Shown here piece after piece: positions 53,141 through 62,723 of a stretch of DNA of 64,000 nucleotides. Source of the stretch: Planktothrix serta PCC 8927 (GTDB lineage Bacteria > Cyanobacteriota > Cyanobacteriia > Cyanobacteriales > Microcoleaceae); assembly GCF_900010725.2 (NCBI RefSeq), contig NZ_LR734869.1, forward strand, positions 275,159 to 339,158. Direction: 5' to 3'. The translations under genes were made by a program, and so were the position numbers. Each line of letters begins with the position of its first letter. The first letter of the stretch is position 1. Below the pieces are notes generated by a model. The model did no database searches. It saw only the letters and a program-made list of their open reading frames with translations, and was not told the DNA's origin.

Positions 53141-53382
53141 CAGTCCTAAATAGGGAGTAATATTTTATTGTAGGGGTTTGGTTTCCAAACCCAGAGATAA
53201 AGAGGGTTTGGAGGGACATCACCCCTACAGAATTTTTTCACAAATCCTACAAGGAGAAACAGATTGGAAAGAAGGACATTAAATCTCCCCTGAAGAAACC
53301 GGGTTTCTTATTGTTATCTCGGTAAAAACAACAAAATTTATGTTAAGAAACCCGGTTTCTGTGTTCGGTGATTTACAGTTTA
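53141..53382. repeat. Spacer with palindromic repeats, including a paired AGAAACC element
   Basis: The stretch ~53170-53228 is a long imperfect palindrome (TGTAGGGGTTTGG...CCCCTACA). AGAAACCGGGTTTCT (53294-53308) and AGAAACCCGGTTTCT (53346-53360) are 52 bp apart. No gene seen. Confidence 0.6.
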
Positions 53383-54414
53383 TTAATCGTCGGCATAAAT
53401 ATAACGGTAAAGCTCTTTCGGATCAGGTTCAGGGCTACTTTGGGCAAATTCTACCGCATCATCAATCGTAGCTTGAACTTGCTGATCAATTGCTTTCAAT
53501 TCCTCCTGGGTTGCTAAATTATATTCCGTTAAATGAGCCGCAAATTTTTTAATCGGATCACGAGCAAACCAAAATTCCTTCTCCTCTTTGTCGCGTAATT
53601 CATCGGGATCAGCCAAAGAATGCCCTCGAAAACGATAGGTTAAAGCTTCCACTAAGGTTGGGCCTTCCCCAGCACGAGCGCGAGCAACGGCCTTTTTAGC
53701 CACTTCTCGAACAGCCAAAACATCCATCCCATCGACTTCATAACCGGGCATTCCAAAAGCAGGGCCTTTTTTGTAGATTTCGGGGTCAGAAGTTGCCCGT
53801 TCATGGGCCATCCCGATGGCCCATTTGTTATTTTCGACCACATAAATAATGGGCAGATTCCATAATGTTGCCATATTCAAACATTCATAGAATTGGCCGT
53901 TATTGCAAGCGCCATCTCCAAAGAAACACATCGTTACTTGATCCGCATTCGGATCATTCATCGCTTCCCGACGGTATTTCGTTTGAAAAGCTGCACCCGT
54001 AGCCACCGGAATTCCTTCAGCAACAAAGGCAAACCCCCCTAATAAATTATGGGGAGAGGAGAACAAGTGCATCGAGCCGCCCCGACCCTTAGAACAGCCT
54101 GTGGCCTTGCCAAACAATTCGGCCATGACTTGACGAGGGGGAACCCCGGCACTCAAAGCATGAACGTGATCCCGATAGGTACTACAAACATAATCTTCAT
54201 CTCGGCGACCAGCGCGGATCATCCCCGTTGCTACGGCTTCTTGACCGTTGTAGAGGTGGACAAAACCGAACATTTTGCCCCGATAATACATCTCGGCGCA
54301 TTTATCTTCAAACAACCGCCCTAAAACCATATCTTCATACAGCATTAACCCTTCATCACGGGTTACAGCCGTTGCATCCGCCTCAAACGTCGGTAACGTG
54401 CGTTCCTGTACCAT
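53383..54414 (-). CDS. pdhA: Pyruvate dehydrogenase E1 component, alpha subunit
   Basis: A 343-residue thiamin-diphosphate enzyme subunit that decarboxylates pyruvate in the PDH complex, giving acetyl-CoA. The TPP/Mg-binding motif is [20 protein letters not shown] ending in VVENN. Phosphorylation-loop residues are in [15 protein letters not shown], and [19 protein letters not shown] is the E1-alpha signature. The ATG at 54414 ([10 protein letters not shown]) fits cyanobacterial homologues; one at 54423 would add three residues. The beta subunit gene is not adjacent, as is usual in cyanobacteria. Confidence 0.95.
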   Translation of the reverse strand: MVQERTLPTFEADATAVTRDEGLMLYEDMVLGRLFEDKCAEMYYRGKMFGFVHLYNGQEAVATGMIRAGRRDEDYVCSTYRDHVHALSAGVPPRQVMAELFGKATGCSKGRGGSMHLFSSPHNLLGGFAFVAEGIPVATGAAFQTKYRREAMNDPNADQVTMCFFGDGACNNGQFYECLNMATLWNLPIIYVVENNKWAIGMAHERATSDPEIYKKGPAFGMPGYEVDGMDVLAVREVAKKAVARARAGEGPTLVEALTYRFRGHSLADPDELRDKEEKEFWFARDPIKKFAAHLTEYNLATQEELKAIDQQVQATIDDAVEFAQSSPEPDPKELYRYIYADD

Positions 54415-54471
54415 TGTTTCCAATTACCTTGACCAATTTGAAATTATATTTTACAGGTTGAGGGTTGGCTG

Positions 54472-54504
54472 TTGACGGTTGACCGTTAGCTGTTAGCTGT
54501 TAGT
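54472..54504. repeat. Tandem heptamer repeat (GTTGACG/GTTAGCT)n
   Basis: About four imperfect heptamers (GTTGACG, GTTGACC, GTTAGCT, GTTAGCT) lie between the divergent pdhA and ftn2 genes. Confidence 0.6.
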
Positions 54505-54664
54505 AAGAAGTATTCGGAAGTCTGTACCCAATTGAGTCTCCATGAGCTATTCACTTCTGGCGTTGCCTAAATTGGTTTAAGCAATCCCCGCACTTTTAGG
54601 ACGGGGTTAGTGAATCCCTGCTAATATAGCTACTATCAGTTTCTCACCGTTGGGGAAGTGGCTC

Positions 54665-56992
54665 GTGCGTATTCCACTCGATTATTACCGAATATTAGGC
54701 TTACCGATTCAAGCAACTCCAGAACAACTCAAGCAAGCGCACCGCGATCGCACTTTGCAACTTCCGAGACGGGAGTATTCTGATTTGGCGATCACTGCAC
54801 GCAAGCAATTGATTGATGAGGCGTATGCAGTTTTATCGGATGCCGATCAACGTCAAGCTTATGATATGGGGTTTCTAGCCAAAACCTACGAACCCGAATC
54901 AGAAGTTAAAACTCCCGCTTTTGGCAAACGTGTCACCAGCGAGGCCACTGCTTTAGAAGCTCTCATCGACTCTCATACACCGAGTATTGAGATCGAAGAT
55001 AAACAATTTGTGGGCGCGTTATTACTGCTCCATGAATTAGGAGAATATGAATTAGTGGTGAAATTATGTCACCCCTATCTTAGTAATGGCAGTATTGGTC
55101 TAAAAGATGGCCGTTTCGGTGATCCGGCTCTGATAGTTCCTGATATTATTTTGACCGTTACCTCAGCTTATTTAGAACTCGGTCGAGAGCAGTGGCAACA
55201 AGGACAATATGAAAACGCCGCCTCTTCCCTAGAGGCTGGACAAAATCTATTATTACGAGAAAGCTTGTTTGCCAGTTTGAGAGGTGAAATGCAAACGGAT
55301 CTCTACAAACTCCGTCCCTATCGGATTTTAGAATTACTCCAACTTCCCCTAGAAAAAGCCGCAGAACGTCGCAAAGGATTGCAACTCCTGCGAGAAATGC
55401 TCCATGAACGCGGCGGTATTGACGGCCAAGGGGAGGATCAATCCGGTTTAGGCATAGAGGACTTTCTGCGATTTGTGCAGCAACTCCGGCGCTACATAAC
55501 CACCACTGAACAACAAGCGTTGTTTGAAGCCGAAGCTCGTCGTCCTTCTGCTGTTGCGACCTATTTAGCGGTTTATGCCTTAATTGCTCAAGGATTTGCC
55601 GAAGCTCAACCCGCATTAATTCGTAAAGCCAAATTAATGTTGATGCAGTTGGGGCGGCGTCAAGATGTACATTTAGAAAAAGCCGTTTGTGCCTTATTGT
55701 TAGGACAAACCGAAGAAGCCAGTCGCTCCTTAGAATTAAGTCAGGAACGGGAACCCATTGCCTTTATCCGAGAAAATTCCCAAAATTCTCCCGACTTGTT
55801 ACCTGGATTATGTCTCTACGCCGAAAGTTGGTTACAAGATGAGGTGTTTCCCCATTTTCGGGATTTGCTAGATAAATCAGTTTCCTTGAAAGATTATTTC
55901 GCTGATCCCCATGTCCAAGCTTATCTGGAAGCCCTGCCCAATGAAACGGGAAATCCTTCCAATGAGTGGGTTGTGGTTCAACCTCGCCGTCCGGCGAGCG
56001 CCCCAACTTCCTCCTCCCAGTCCCCAACCCCAAAATCCAGTTCAACGGCCACAAATATTCAACTGACCCAGACCTCCTCAGACCCTCCCTCGATGACACT
56101 GACTGCCCAAAATCCAGAGGTATCGGGTTCTGGAATTAAAGAATTAGTTACCCCTATACCCTCCTCCCCCCCGCCTGCGAGTGTTCGGACGTCTGTAGAA
56201 ACGGGTTCTACCTCAACCTCGTTACAAGGAAGCCGTAAAAGTCCTGAATCTTCCCGTCGCAGTCCCGCCTCCTCCGGGGAAACTCGACCTCCTAGCGTTG
56301 AACCCACGCCATCGGCTAATATCCCCCCAACTTCCGCACAGACAAACGCTTCTCCCCCTGCTAATAGCAGTAGTCTCCGTCGTATTCAACGAAAAAATGA
56401 GGCGAGTAAATGGGGGCGGTTGTTAATTCTCGGCCTGGGAGGATTAATCGGGGTTTGGATACTGTGGTTTTTACTTTCCCGAACCTTTGGAGCCTTAGCC
56501 GATGTTTTGGGATGGTCTGGGCCAACGTTGAAAGGGGAGCAGGCAATGGTGCAGTTAAACCAGCCACCGTTGCCCATTCCTGAAGCTAAACCCGTGACCG
56601 CCGAGCCAGAGAAAATTACGCCTGAAGTGGCTGAAACCAAACTCAATCAATGGTTATCGGCGAAATCCGTAGCGATGGGGCCTGACCATCAAGTCGAAGC
56701 CTTACAACAAATTTTAGTTGATCCGGCTCTAGCTCGTTGGGTAGGGATGGCAGAAACGATGAAACAAGATGGTTCCCATCGCACCTATAAACACAGCCTC
56801 AAAGTCACTGAGGTACAGATGGATCAAGCTAATCCTAATCAAGCCGTAGCCTATGCGGATGTTCAGGAACAGGTTACATCCTATAGTCAGGGTAAACTCC
56901 AAAACTCTGAAGATGCCTCTTTACAACTCCAATATCGCTTTATTCGTAAGGATGGCGAATGGCGGATAGAAGATTGGCAAGTCATTCGCTAA
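54665..56992 (+). CDS. ftn2: Ftn2/ZipN, cyanobacterial ARC6-like cell-division protein
   Basis: A 775-residue division protein that anchors and stabilises FtsZ rings at the inner membrane. The N-terminus is a DnaJ-like domain (RIPLDYYRILGLPIQATPEQ ... DEAYAVLSDADQRQAYDM). A TPR-like helical region spans ~80-420. A Ser/Pro/Thr-rich linker of ~130 residues follows. One transmembrane helix lies at ~578-600 (LLILGLGGLIGVWILWFLL), and the DUF4101 domain is at the periplasmic C-terminus. A GTG start at 54665 with GGGGAAG upstream gives the standard MRIPLDYYRIL opening; an in-frame TTG at 54650 is less likely. Confidence 0.93.
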   Translation: MRIPLDYYRILGLPIQATPEQLKQAHRDRTLQLPRREYSDLAITARKQLIDEAYAVLSDADQRQAYDMGFLAKTYEPESEVKTPAFGKRVTSEATALEALIDSHTPSIEIEDKQFVGALLLLHELGEYELVVKLCHPYLSNGSIGLKDGRFGDPALIVPDIILTVTSAYLELGREQWQQGQYENAASSLEAGQNLLLRESLFASLRGEMQTDLYKLRPYRILELLQLPLEKAAERRKGLQLLREMLHERGGIDGQGEDQSGLGIEDFLRFVQQLRRYITTTEQQALFEAEARRPSAVATYLAVYALIAQGFAEAQPALIRKAKLMLMQLGRRQDVHLEKAVCALLLGQTEEASRSLELSQEREPIAFIRENSQNSPDLLPGLCLYAESWLQDEVFPHFRDLLDKSVSLKDYFADPHVQAYLEALPNETGNPSNEWVVVQPRRPASAPTSSSQSPTPKSSSTATNIQLTQTSSDPPSMTLTAQNPEVSGSGIKELVTPIPSSPPPASVRTSVETGSTSTSLQGSRKSPESSRRSPASSGETRPPSVEPTPSANIPPTSAQTNASPPANSSSLRRIQRKNEASKWGRLLILGLGGLIGVWILWFLLSRTFGALADVLGWSGPTLKGEQAMVQLNQPPLPIPEAKPVTAEPEKITPEVAETKLNQWLSAKSVAMGPDHQVEALQQILVDPALARWVGMAETMKQDGSHRTYKHSLKVTEVQMDQANPNQAVAYADVQEQVTSYSQGKLQNSEDASLQLQYRFIRKDGEWRIEDWQVIR

Positions 56993-56999
56993 TGTACCA

Positions 57000-57030
57000 G
57001 GGAACAGGGAACAGGGAACAGGGAACAGGA
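57000..57030. repeat. Tandem heptamer repeat (GGGAACA)n
   Basis: Four copies of GGGAACA directly follow the ftn2 stop codon; the reverse-complement unit is repeated at 31580. Confidence 0.7.
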
Positions 57031-57131
57031 AGGAAGAAGAAGAAAAAGTTTAACAGTTTAGGTTTCAGCATCAGTGTTTGTCAAACATCGTTTTGGCGAC
57101 TGCTATATCTCTAATTTCTGCTCCATTTTTC

Positions 57132-57160
57132 CCTCTTTGATCCCAAAGAGGATTTTTTTT
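57132..57160 (+). terminator. Intrinsic terminator downstream of ftn2
   Basis: CCTCTTTG (57132-57139) pairs with CAAAGAGG (57144-57151) around a 4-nt loop and is followed by a run of eight T. The rest of the 56993-57363 spacer is AT-rich with no gene visible. Confidence 0.8.
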
Positions 57161-57363
57161 ACTGCAAATGTCAGGATTTCATGACATCATGATCCCCAAA
57201 ACCCTTAAAACTGTGTATATTTACTCATCAATAACTTAATTTACCCCTTGACCAAATCAGATATTTTCTGCAAGATGGTCATAAATCAAGCGATCCCCAT
57301 GATCCCGAAGAATTTCTACAGAGTTATCAGTCTGCTGTTTAAGCCAATGGAGATCACTCTTTT

Positions 57364-59409
57364 ATGCCAAAGGAACGTCCACCTTTAGAAGATATGAACT
57401 TGCGGCAACTCCGCAGGGTAGCAAGTGAATATCGCATTTCTCGCTATAGCCGAATGCGTAAATCTCAGCTTTTAGAAGCTGTTCAGGAAATCGACAGTCA
57501 GAAATTTGGAACCCCTAATCCATCACGCGCATTGGAGGCACAAGAAGAAGTGAAAGTCGCAAAGTTTTCCCTAGTCGGTCAAAACTATCAGATCAGTGAT
57601 TCCTTATCCTCTGTGGATGAGGGTTTAGCCGATTTACCGGTCGGATATGGTGAAAGTCAGATCGTGATGATGCCCAGAGATCCCGAATGGGCCTATGCTT
57701 ACTGGGACGTTTCTAACGAACAGAAAGAAATGCTTCGGCGTCAAGGCGGACAACAACTGGCCCTGCGGATCTCTGACGTTACTGATATTGATTTGGACTA
57801 TCAAAGTCCCCACAGTATTCAAGAATATCCTTGTGATGAATTAGCGCGAGAATGGTATTTACCTATTCCTGTCAGCGATCGCGACTATGTAGTTGAAATT
57901 GGTTATCGCTGTGTTGATGGCCGTTGGTTAGGATTAGCCCGTTCTGCGACGACTCGGATTCCTCCAGTTTATCCCGCAGAATGGATTGATGATCAATTTA
58001 TTACGGTTTCCTGGGAAGAAGAATTACAGGGGAAAACCTTCTATGAATTCCCCGTCCCCAGCAAAACTTATGTTCTTGCAGGTGTTCACGATGACCTGTT
58101 TGGGTTATCCAAGCAAGCAGAAGCGAAACGCATCGCAGGTTCTCTGTTTGGTTCCATGCACCAAGTCGTCAAACCCCAAGAGACGGTCAGTTCCTTTATC
58201 TTCCCCTCCGGCGTGGGAATGTGGGCGTCGGTCGTTGGCGAAACCATGTCCGGTGTTGGCATTACTCAAAGCTTATCCGGTGTGGGAATGTCCGGTGTCG
58301 GGATGAGTATGTCCGGTGTTGGACAAATCATGTCCGGTGTCGGTATGTCCGGTGTTGGACAAATCATGTCCGGTGTCGGTATGTCCGGTATTGGTATGGG
58401 TTACACCCAGTCCGGTATTGGTCAAACCATGTCCGGTGTCGGACAAATTATGTCTGGTGTCGGTATTGGACAAACCATGTCTGGCATCGGAATGTCTGGT
58501 GTCGGTATGGGTATCGGTCAAACCATGTCCGGTGTCGGTATGTCCGGTATTGGTATCGGTGAAATCATGTCCGGTGTGGGATTAGGTTACACCACTTCCG
58601 GTGTGGGAATGTCTGGCGTTGGTATCGGTATCGGTCAAACGATGTCCGGTGTGGGAATGTCCGGCGTCGGTATGGGTTACACCCAGTCCGGTGTTGGTTA
58701 TACTCAGTCCGGTGTTGGTTATACTCAATCTGGCGTTGGACAAACGATGTCCGGTGTGGGAATGTCCGGTGTCGGTATGGGTTACACCCAGTCCGGTGTT
58801 GGTTATACTCAGTCCGGTGTTGGTTATACTCAGTCCGGTGTTGGACAAATAATGTCTGGCGTTGGTATCGGTCAAACTATGTCTGGTGTCGGTATGTCCG
58901 GCGTTGGTATGGGTTACACCCAGTCCGGTGTTGGCTATACCCAGTCTGGTGTTGGTTACACTCAGTCCGGTGTCGGTTACACTCAGTCTGGTGTTGGCTA
59001 TACCCAATCTGGTGTCGGACAAACTCAATCTGGTGTCGGCATGAGTATGTCCGGTGCAGGATTAGGCTATACAATGTCCGGTATGGGAATGTCCGGTATT
59101 GGCATGGGCTCCTCAATGCCACCAATACGTCCTCGTGAGTTCTGGTTAGTGGCTGATGCTGAACTCATTATCTATGGTGCGACCGAACCCGATGCTAACT
59201 TAACTATTGGCGGACGTCCGATTAAACTCAACCCCGATGGTACATTCCGGTTACAGATGTCCTTCCAAGACGGTTTACTTGATTTCCCTATTTTCGCCGT
59301 TGCTGCGGATGGAGAACAAACTCGTTCTGTTCACCTCAAGTTTGTCCGTGAAACCCCTGAACGTCATACGAATACAAAAGAAGAAGCAGTACCCGAATGG
59401 CTGCACTAA
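57364..59409 (+). CDS. DUF4912 protein with Rho-N-like head and a long SGxG repeat region
   Basis: A 681-residue protein. Residues ~8-45 resemble a Rho/SAP-like nucleic-acid-binding head (MNLRQLRRVASEYRISRYSR). Residues ~65-215 form the DUF4912 domain (YGESQIVMMPRDPEWAYAYW; DRDYVVEIGYRCVDGRWLGL). Residues 282-583 hold 41 S-G-x-G units of 5 to 11 residues, mainly MSGVG and YTQSGVG. Residues ~588-665 form a beta-sandwich tail (LIIYGATEPDANLTIGGRPI). There is no signal peptide or membrane segment in view. The function is unknown. The repeat could form a beta-roll, fibre or phase-separating segment; this is inference. Confidence 0.85.
   Translation: MPKERPPLEDMNLRQLRRVASEYRISRYSRMRKSQLLEAVQEIDSQKFGTPNPSRALEAQEEVKVAKFSLVGQNYQISDSLSSVDEGLADLPVGYGESQIVMMPRDPEWAYAYWDVSNEQKEMLRRQGGQQLALRISDVTDIDLDYQSPHSIQEYPCDELAREWYLPIPVSDRDYVVEIGYRCVDGRWLGLARSATTRIPPVYPAEWIDDQFITVSWEEELQGKTFYEFPVPSKTYVLAGVHDDLFGLSKQAEAKRIAGSLFGSMHQVVKPQETVSSFIFPSGVGMWASVVGETMSGVGITQSLSGVGMSGVGMSMSGVGQIMSGVGMSGVGQIMSGVGMSGIGMGYTQSGIGQTMSGVGQIMSGVGIGQTMSGIGMSGVGMGIGQTMSGVGMSGIGIGEIMSGVGLGYTTSGVGMSGVGIGIGQTMSGVGMSGVGMGYTQSGVGYTQSGVGYTQSGVGQTMSGVGMSGVGMGYTQSGVGYTQSGVGYTQSGVGQIMSGVGIGQTMSGVGMSGVGMGYTQSGVGYTQSGVGYTQSGVGYTQSGVGYTQSGVGQTQSGVGMSMSGAGLGYTMSGMGMSGIGMGSSMPPIRPREFWLVADAELIIYGATEPDANLTIGGRPIKLNPDGTFRLQMSFQDGLLDFPIFAVAADGEQTRSVHLKFVRETPERHTNTKEEAVPEWLH
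58207..59112 (+). repeat. Coding minisatellite of the SGxG region
   Basis: Units of 15, 21 and 27 bp built on TCCGGTGTCGG/TCCGGTGTTGG are nested in longer blocks. The block beginning GGTATGGGTTAC recurs at 58669, 58774 and 58906. All changes are multiples of 3, keeping the frame. Such arrays readily gain or lose units. Confidence 0.85.
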
Positions 59410-59452
59410 TTTTTTGAAATCCAAACGTTAACAACTTAATAGTTTAGAATGA

Positions 59453-59482
59453 TACACCCCTCGACCCGATTTGAGGGGTGTA
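59453..59482. terminator. Bidirectional terminator between convergent genes
   Basis: TACACCCCTC (59453-59462) pairs perfectly with GAGGGGTGTA (59473-59482) around a 10-nt loop, between the DUF4912 gene and the convergent FUSC gene. Confidence 0.75.
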
Positions 59483-59488
59483 CATTTA

Positions 59489-61732
59489 TTAAGATGACGT
59501 CAAACGAATAGCCGTTGAATCAATAGAATTGATGGAATTGAGCATTTGATTAAGTTCAATCCCTAAAATTGTATAATCTTTTAAAAATTGACGGGTAGGG
59601 GTATCGTTTTGATCCGTCGCAAACTCTTCTAAGCGAGTCACTTGTAAGGTTTGTAAATGGGTTTGTATAGATTGAATGGCGGGATCAAAATCGGGTAAAG
59701 CCGGAGGTAAAGTTTCTGTTAAAATCGCATTAACTAATGACGGAAAAAATTGATTCACTCCGTCAACAAAAGTCGCTAACTCAGGATGGGGTTCAGTCCC
59801 GGTAAAATGTTCCAATTGTGCTAATAGAACACTCACAGAACGGCTAAACTGATGTAAATAAATTAATAAGGTCATTTTCGGTTCAATATCCGCAGCAGAA
59901 GTATAGGGATCATGACTTAACTGTTGTAAAGCAGCTTGAGCATTAAAATAGGCTAAACGGGTTTTTTGTCGTTGTTTGATAATCACGTTTAAATTATAGG
60001 GGGTTGTTCCTAAATAAACCGATAAAACGGTATTAAAATAATCATGAGAAGCTGTAATTGTCTTGACTAATTTAGCTGATAACTGTTCTTTTTCATTAGA
60101 TCGAAATAACACAAACGCACCGACAAAAGCTAAGGCTGCACCCACACAAGTACAGAGTAAACGAACCATCGCAATTTCCCAATTTCCCCCTTGTCTACTC
60201 ATTTCTAATCCAATGGCAAAGATAGAAATAAAAAATACAGCTAAACCATAATGAAAGGGAACTAAAGAAAATCCTAAAATCATCGAACCTAAATTAATAC
60301 TTTCTAAAATCATTGAATTAGGAATAATTATCCAAAGAATCGGTGTAATAATTGCTCCTAAAATTGTTCCGAACATTCGATGAAAAAACCGTTGAAACGT
60401 TCCACCAAAATTAGGTTGTAAAACCACTAAAATAGTAATCGTTAACCAATTTCCCTGCGGAATTTCTGCTATACTATAAATAGCCACCCCGATAGTTGTC
60501 ATCATTCCTAAGCGTAACCCATGACGAAAAAAGCTAGAGTCAAAGGTAAAGTTATCTCGCAAGGGATCAAACCCAGAGGTAATTTTAAATCCTGATAGGG
60601 TTTCAGTTTCTTCAGAAATAATTTTATTTTTTTGCGGACGACTAATCGATTGATTATTTTTAACTTGGGTTACGGTTATCGCTGTACAATCTAATTGGCG
60701 AATAATCGTTTCTAAAGTGGAAACAATTCGTTCTATAACGACTAATGCGGGATAATCTTCAGCATGATCAGCAATTGTTTTTTGTTGAAGTTCTTTTTGT
60801 TGTGCGATCGCAATCACAATCCGTTTTAAAGAAGAACTATCTACAGAAACAGATTGATTTCCCAAAAGTTTAACTAAATTTTGACAAAATAGGGCAATTT
60901 TTTCTAACGCATCATCAACTAAAATACAGACAGTGACAAATTGGGAATCATGCTGATGCAGTTGGACTAATTCTGTTAAATTAACAATAGATGTAATTAA
61001 ATTATCTGCATCCTGAATTAAAATAATAGCCGCTTCCCCTAACCTGGTATTTCCTAATCTTAATTTCCGGTCTAATGTCCAAGCTTGACGTGCATTCTGT
61101 AAAGTTTCTCGAAGTTGACTCACCCGTTTTAATTCGTCGGTTTCAGATCGGTTTAGAGCTTGATTAATATATTTTGATATTCCTTGATAACATTGAGTAA
61201 TTGATTTTTTCAGAGGAAGATGAGGATTTAACGGCCAAATTCCTAAACATAATATCATTGTCCACCCCCCAGCCAGAAGACAAATCATTCCTCTTTGACT
61301 GGCAATTTCCCAACCTCCAGACGGTAAATTCAGGGTAAATAAAGTAAACAGTCCAATTACAATTCCAGAGAGAACCCCAGGATGTCCATATAAAGCAATA
61401 TACCCCGCTAAAAATAAGCTAAAAAATGTTAATATTAGTTTAAAAAATAGAAAATGTGAAACGAGAGTTGCTAAGACAACTAATCCCGTAGAGATTAAAA
61501 CCGTAAATAATAGAGAAATTGCCCTTGTAGAATAAAAACCTCCCGCATCACTGAGGAGAAAAAATAAGCTAGAAATTCCGACAGACAAACCAATATTAGG
61601 ATTAGCAGTTAATTGTCCTACTACCAGAGAAACCCCTAATGTAATGGCAATTCTTAATCCTCTTGCCAGTTTAATATTACCACTGGGTTTTAGGAGAAAA
61701 CTAAAGTGTTTATTGACAAAAATTGCAGTCAT
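59489..61732 (-). CDS. FUSC family inner-membrane transporter-like protein
   Basis: A 747-residue membrane protein with two sets of hydrophobic helices (~25-175 and ~400-545), each followed by a helical cytoplasmic domain. This duplicated layout is that of the FUSC/aromatic acid exporter (AaeB/YccS) group. Segments include LGVSLVVGQLTANPNIGLSV and MTTIGVAIYSIAEIPQGNWL, then PNFGGTFQRFFHRMFGTILG, the FUSC signature. The substrate is unknown; efflux of organic acids is a guess from family members. It lies 10 bp downstream of holB and could be read from the same transcript. Confidence 0.85.
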   Translation of the reverse strand: MTAIFVNKHFSFLLKPSGNIKLARGLRIAITLGVSLVVGQLTANPNIGLSVGISSLFFLLSDAGGFYSTRAISLLFTVLISTGLVVLATLVSHFLFFKLILTFFSLFLAGYIALYGHPGVLSGIVIGLFTLFTLNLPSGGWEIASQRGMICLLAGGWTMILCLGIWPLNPHLPLKKSITQCYQGISKYINQALNRSETDELKRVSQLRETLQNARQAWTLDRKLRLGNTRLGEAAIILIQDADNLITSIVNLTELVQLHQHDSQFVTVCILVDDALEKIALFCQNLVKLLGNQSVSVDSSSLKRIVIAIAQQKELQQKTIADHAEDYPALVVIERIVSTLETIIRQLDCTAITVTQVKNNQSISRPQKNKIISEETETLSGFKITSGFDPLRDNFTFDSSFFRHGLRLGMMTTIGVAIYSIAEIPQGNWLTITILVVLQPNFGGTFQRFFHRMFGTILGAIITPILWIIIPNSMILESINLGSMILGFSLVPFHYGLAVFFISIFAIGLEMSRQGGNWEIAMVRLLCTCVGAALAFVGAFVLFRSNEKEQLSAKLVKTITASHDYFNTVLSVYLGTTPYNLNVIIKQRQKTRLAYFNAQAALQQLSHDPYTSAADIEPKMTLLIYLHQFSRSVSVLLAQLEHFTGTEPHPELATFVDGVNQFFPSLVNAILTETLPPALPDFDPAIQSIQTHLQTLQVTRLEEFATDQNDTPTRQFLKDYTILGIELNQMLNSINSIDSTAIRLTSS

Positions 61733-61742
61733 AAAATAACCG

Positions 61743-62708
61743 TTATAAAAATTTACTCATTAACGTACATTCCCAAGTCAATCGCGGTTGCACATAATTT
61801 AATAAATATTGTCGGGTTTTTTCTAACTGTTTTAAAAACCGATCATCAATAATTCCCGTTTTTTGTTGATTTTGCCAATCACAATGTTGTAAATAATCTA
61901 CTAACCATAATTGAGCTTCACTATCCAAAGTTTGACTAATTTCCTTCGCTAACTCTAAGGCTGACCTTAAGTTAGGCGGAGGTTGTTTAACTTTATTTAA
62001 CAATTCTACAGGAATTGTTTGTAATTGTTGCATCAGAGCGATCGCTTGTCCCGGACTTCCTTGCGCCATTGCTAAAATTTCAGCATGGGATAAAATATCG
62101 GTATAATTCTGCTGTTGTAAAACCTGCTTCATCCCTGCATCTGTTAACCGATAAAACGGAATTTTTGCACAGCGAGAAACCAGCGTTGGTAATAAAGCAT
62201 CAATTCCCGGCGCAATTAAAATAATTGTAGCTTTTCCCGGCTCTTCTAAGGTTTTTAATAACCCATTAGCGGCAGATTCTGCCATTGATTCCGCGTGTTC
62301 AACGACCACTATTAACCGAGAAGCTTCTAAGGGAGGACGACTCAAAAATTGACTAATTTCTCGAATTTGTTCAATCCGAATTTGAGGGGGTGCTTTGCGT
62401 TTAACTCCGGCTTCTGCGGCTTCTTTTGCAGATAATCTTTTTCCCTGATGTAAATAAGTCGGCTCTACCCATAAAATATCCGGGTGATTTTTCTGTTGAA
62501 TTCGAGAGTGAATCTGTTTTTGATTCACCTGTTTTATAGAGTTTTGACAAAATAAAAATTCTATAAAACAATTAGCCGTTAACGTCCGACCAATGCCATC
62601 AACTCCCGCAAATAAATAAGCCGGAGCAATCCGATTTTGAGCAACGACTTGGGTTAACAATTCAATAGCAGGCTGTTGTTCAATTAATCGATCAAAAAAA
62701 GCATTCAT
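61743..62708 (-). CDS. holB: DNA polymerase III subunit delta'
   Basis: A 321-residue clamp-loader subunit. The AAA+ fold starts FFDRLIEQQPAIELLTQVVA, with AYLFAGVDGIGRTLTANCF in the P-loop position (GIGRTL, degenerate as in delta' proteins), VVVEHAESMAESAANGLLKT and LEEPGKATIILIAPG. The SRC motif is LVSRCAKIPF. It follows tmk by 15 bp, a gene order common in bacteria. Confidence 0.92.
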   Translation of the reverse strand: MNAFFDRLIEQQPAIELLTQVVAQNRIAPAYLFAGVDGIGRTLTANCFIEFLFCQNSIKQVNQKQIHSRIQQKNHPDILWVEPTYLHQGKRLSAKEAAEAGVKRKAPPQIRIEQIREISQFLSRPPLEASRLIVVVEHAESMAESAANGLLKTLEEPGKATIILIAPGIDALLPTLVSRCAKIPFYRLTDAGMKQVLQQQNYTDILSHAEILAMAQGSPGQAIALMQQLQTIPVELLNKVKQPPPNLRSALELAKEISQTLDSEAQLWLVDYLQHCDWQNQQKTGIIDDRFLKQLEKTRQYLLNYVQPRLTWECTLMSKFL

Positions 62709-62723
62709 GTTATTTTAATAAAC

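Noticed and set aside
53236..53283. Possible 3' end of the truncated PIN toxin gene
   Set aside because: A short frame before 53283 could look like a toxin tail, but no PIN motif is visible and the sequence lies between palindromic repeats.
58221..59044. Several long frames in other phases and on the minus strand inside the SGxG region
   Set aside because: They arise from the minisatellite; the + frame at 57364 has flanking folded domains, whereas the others are low-complexity and lack ribosome-binding sites.
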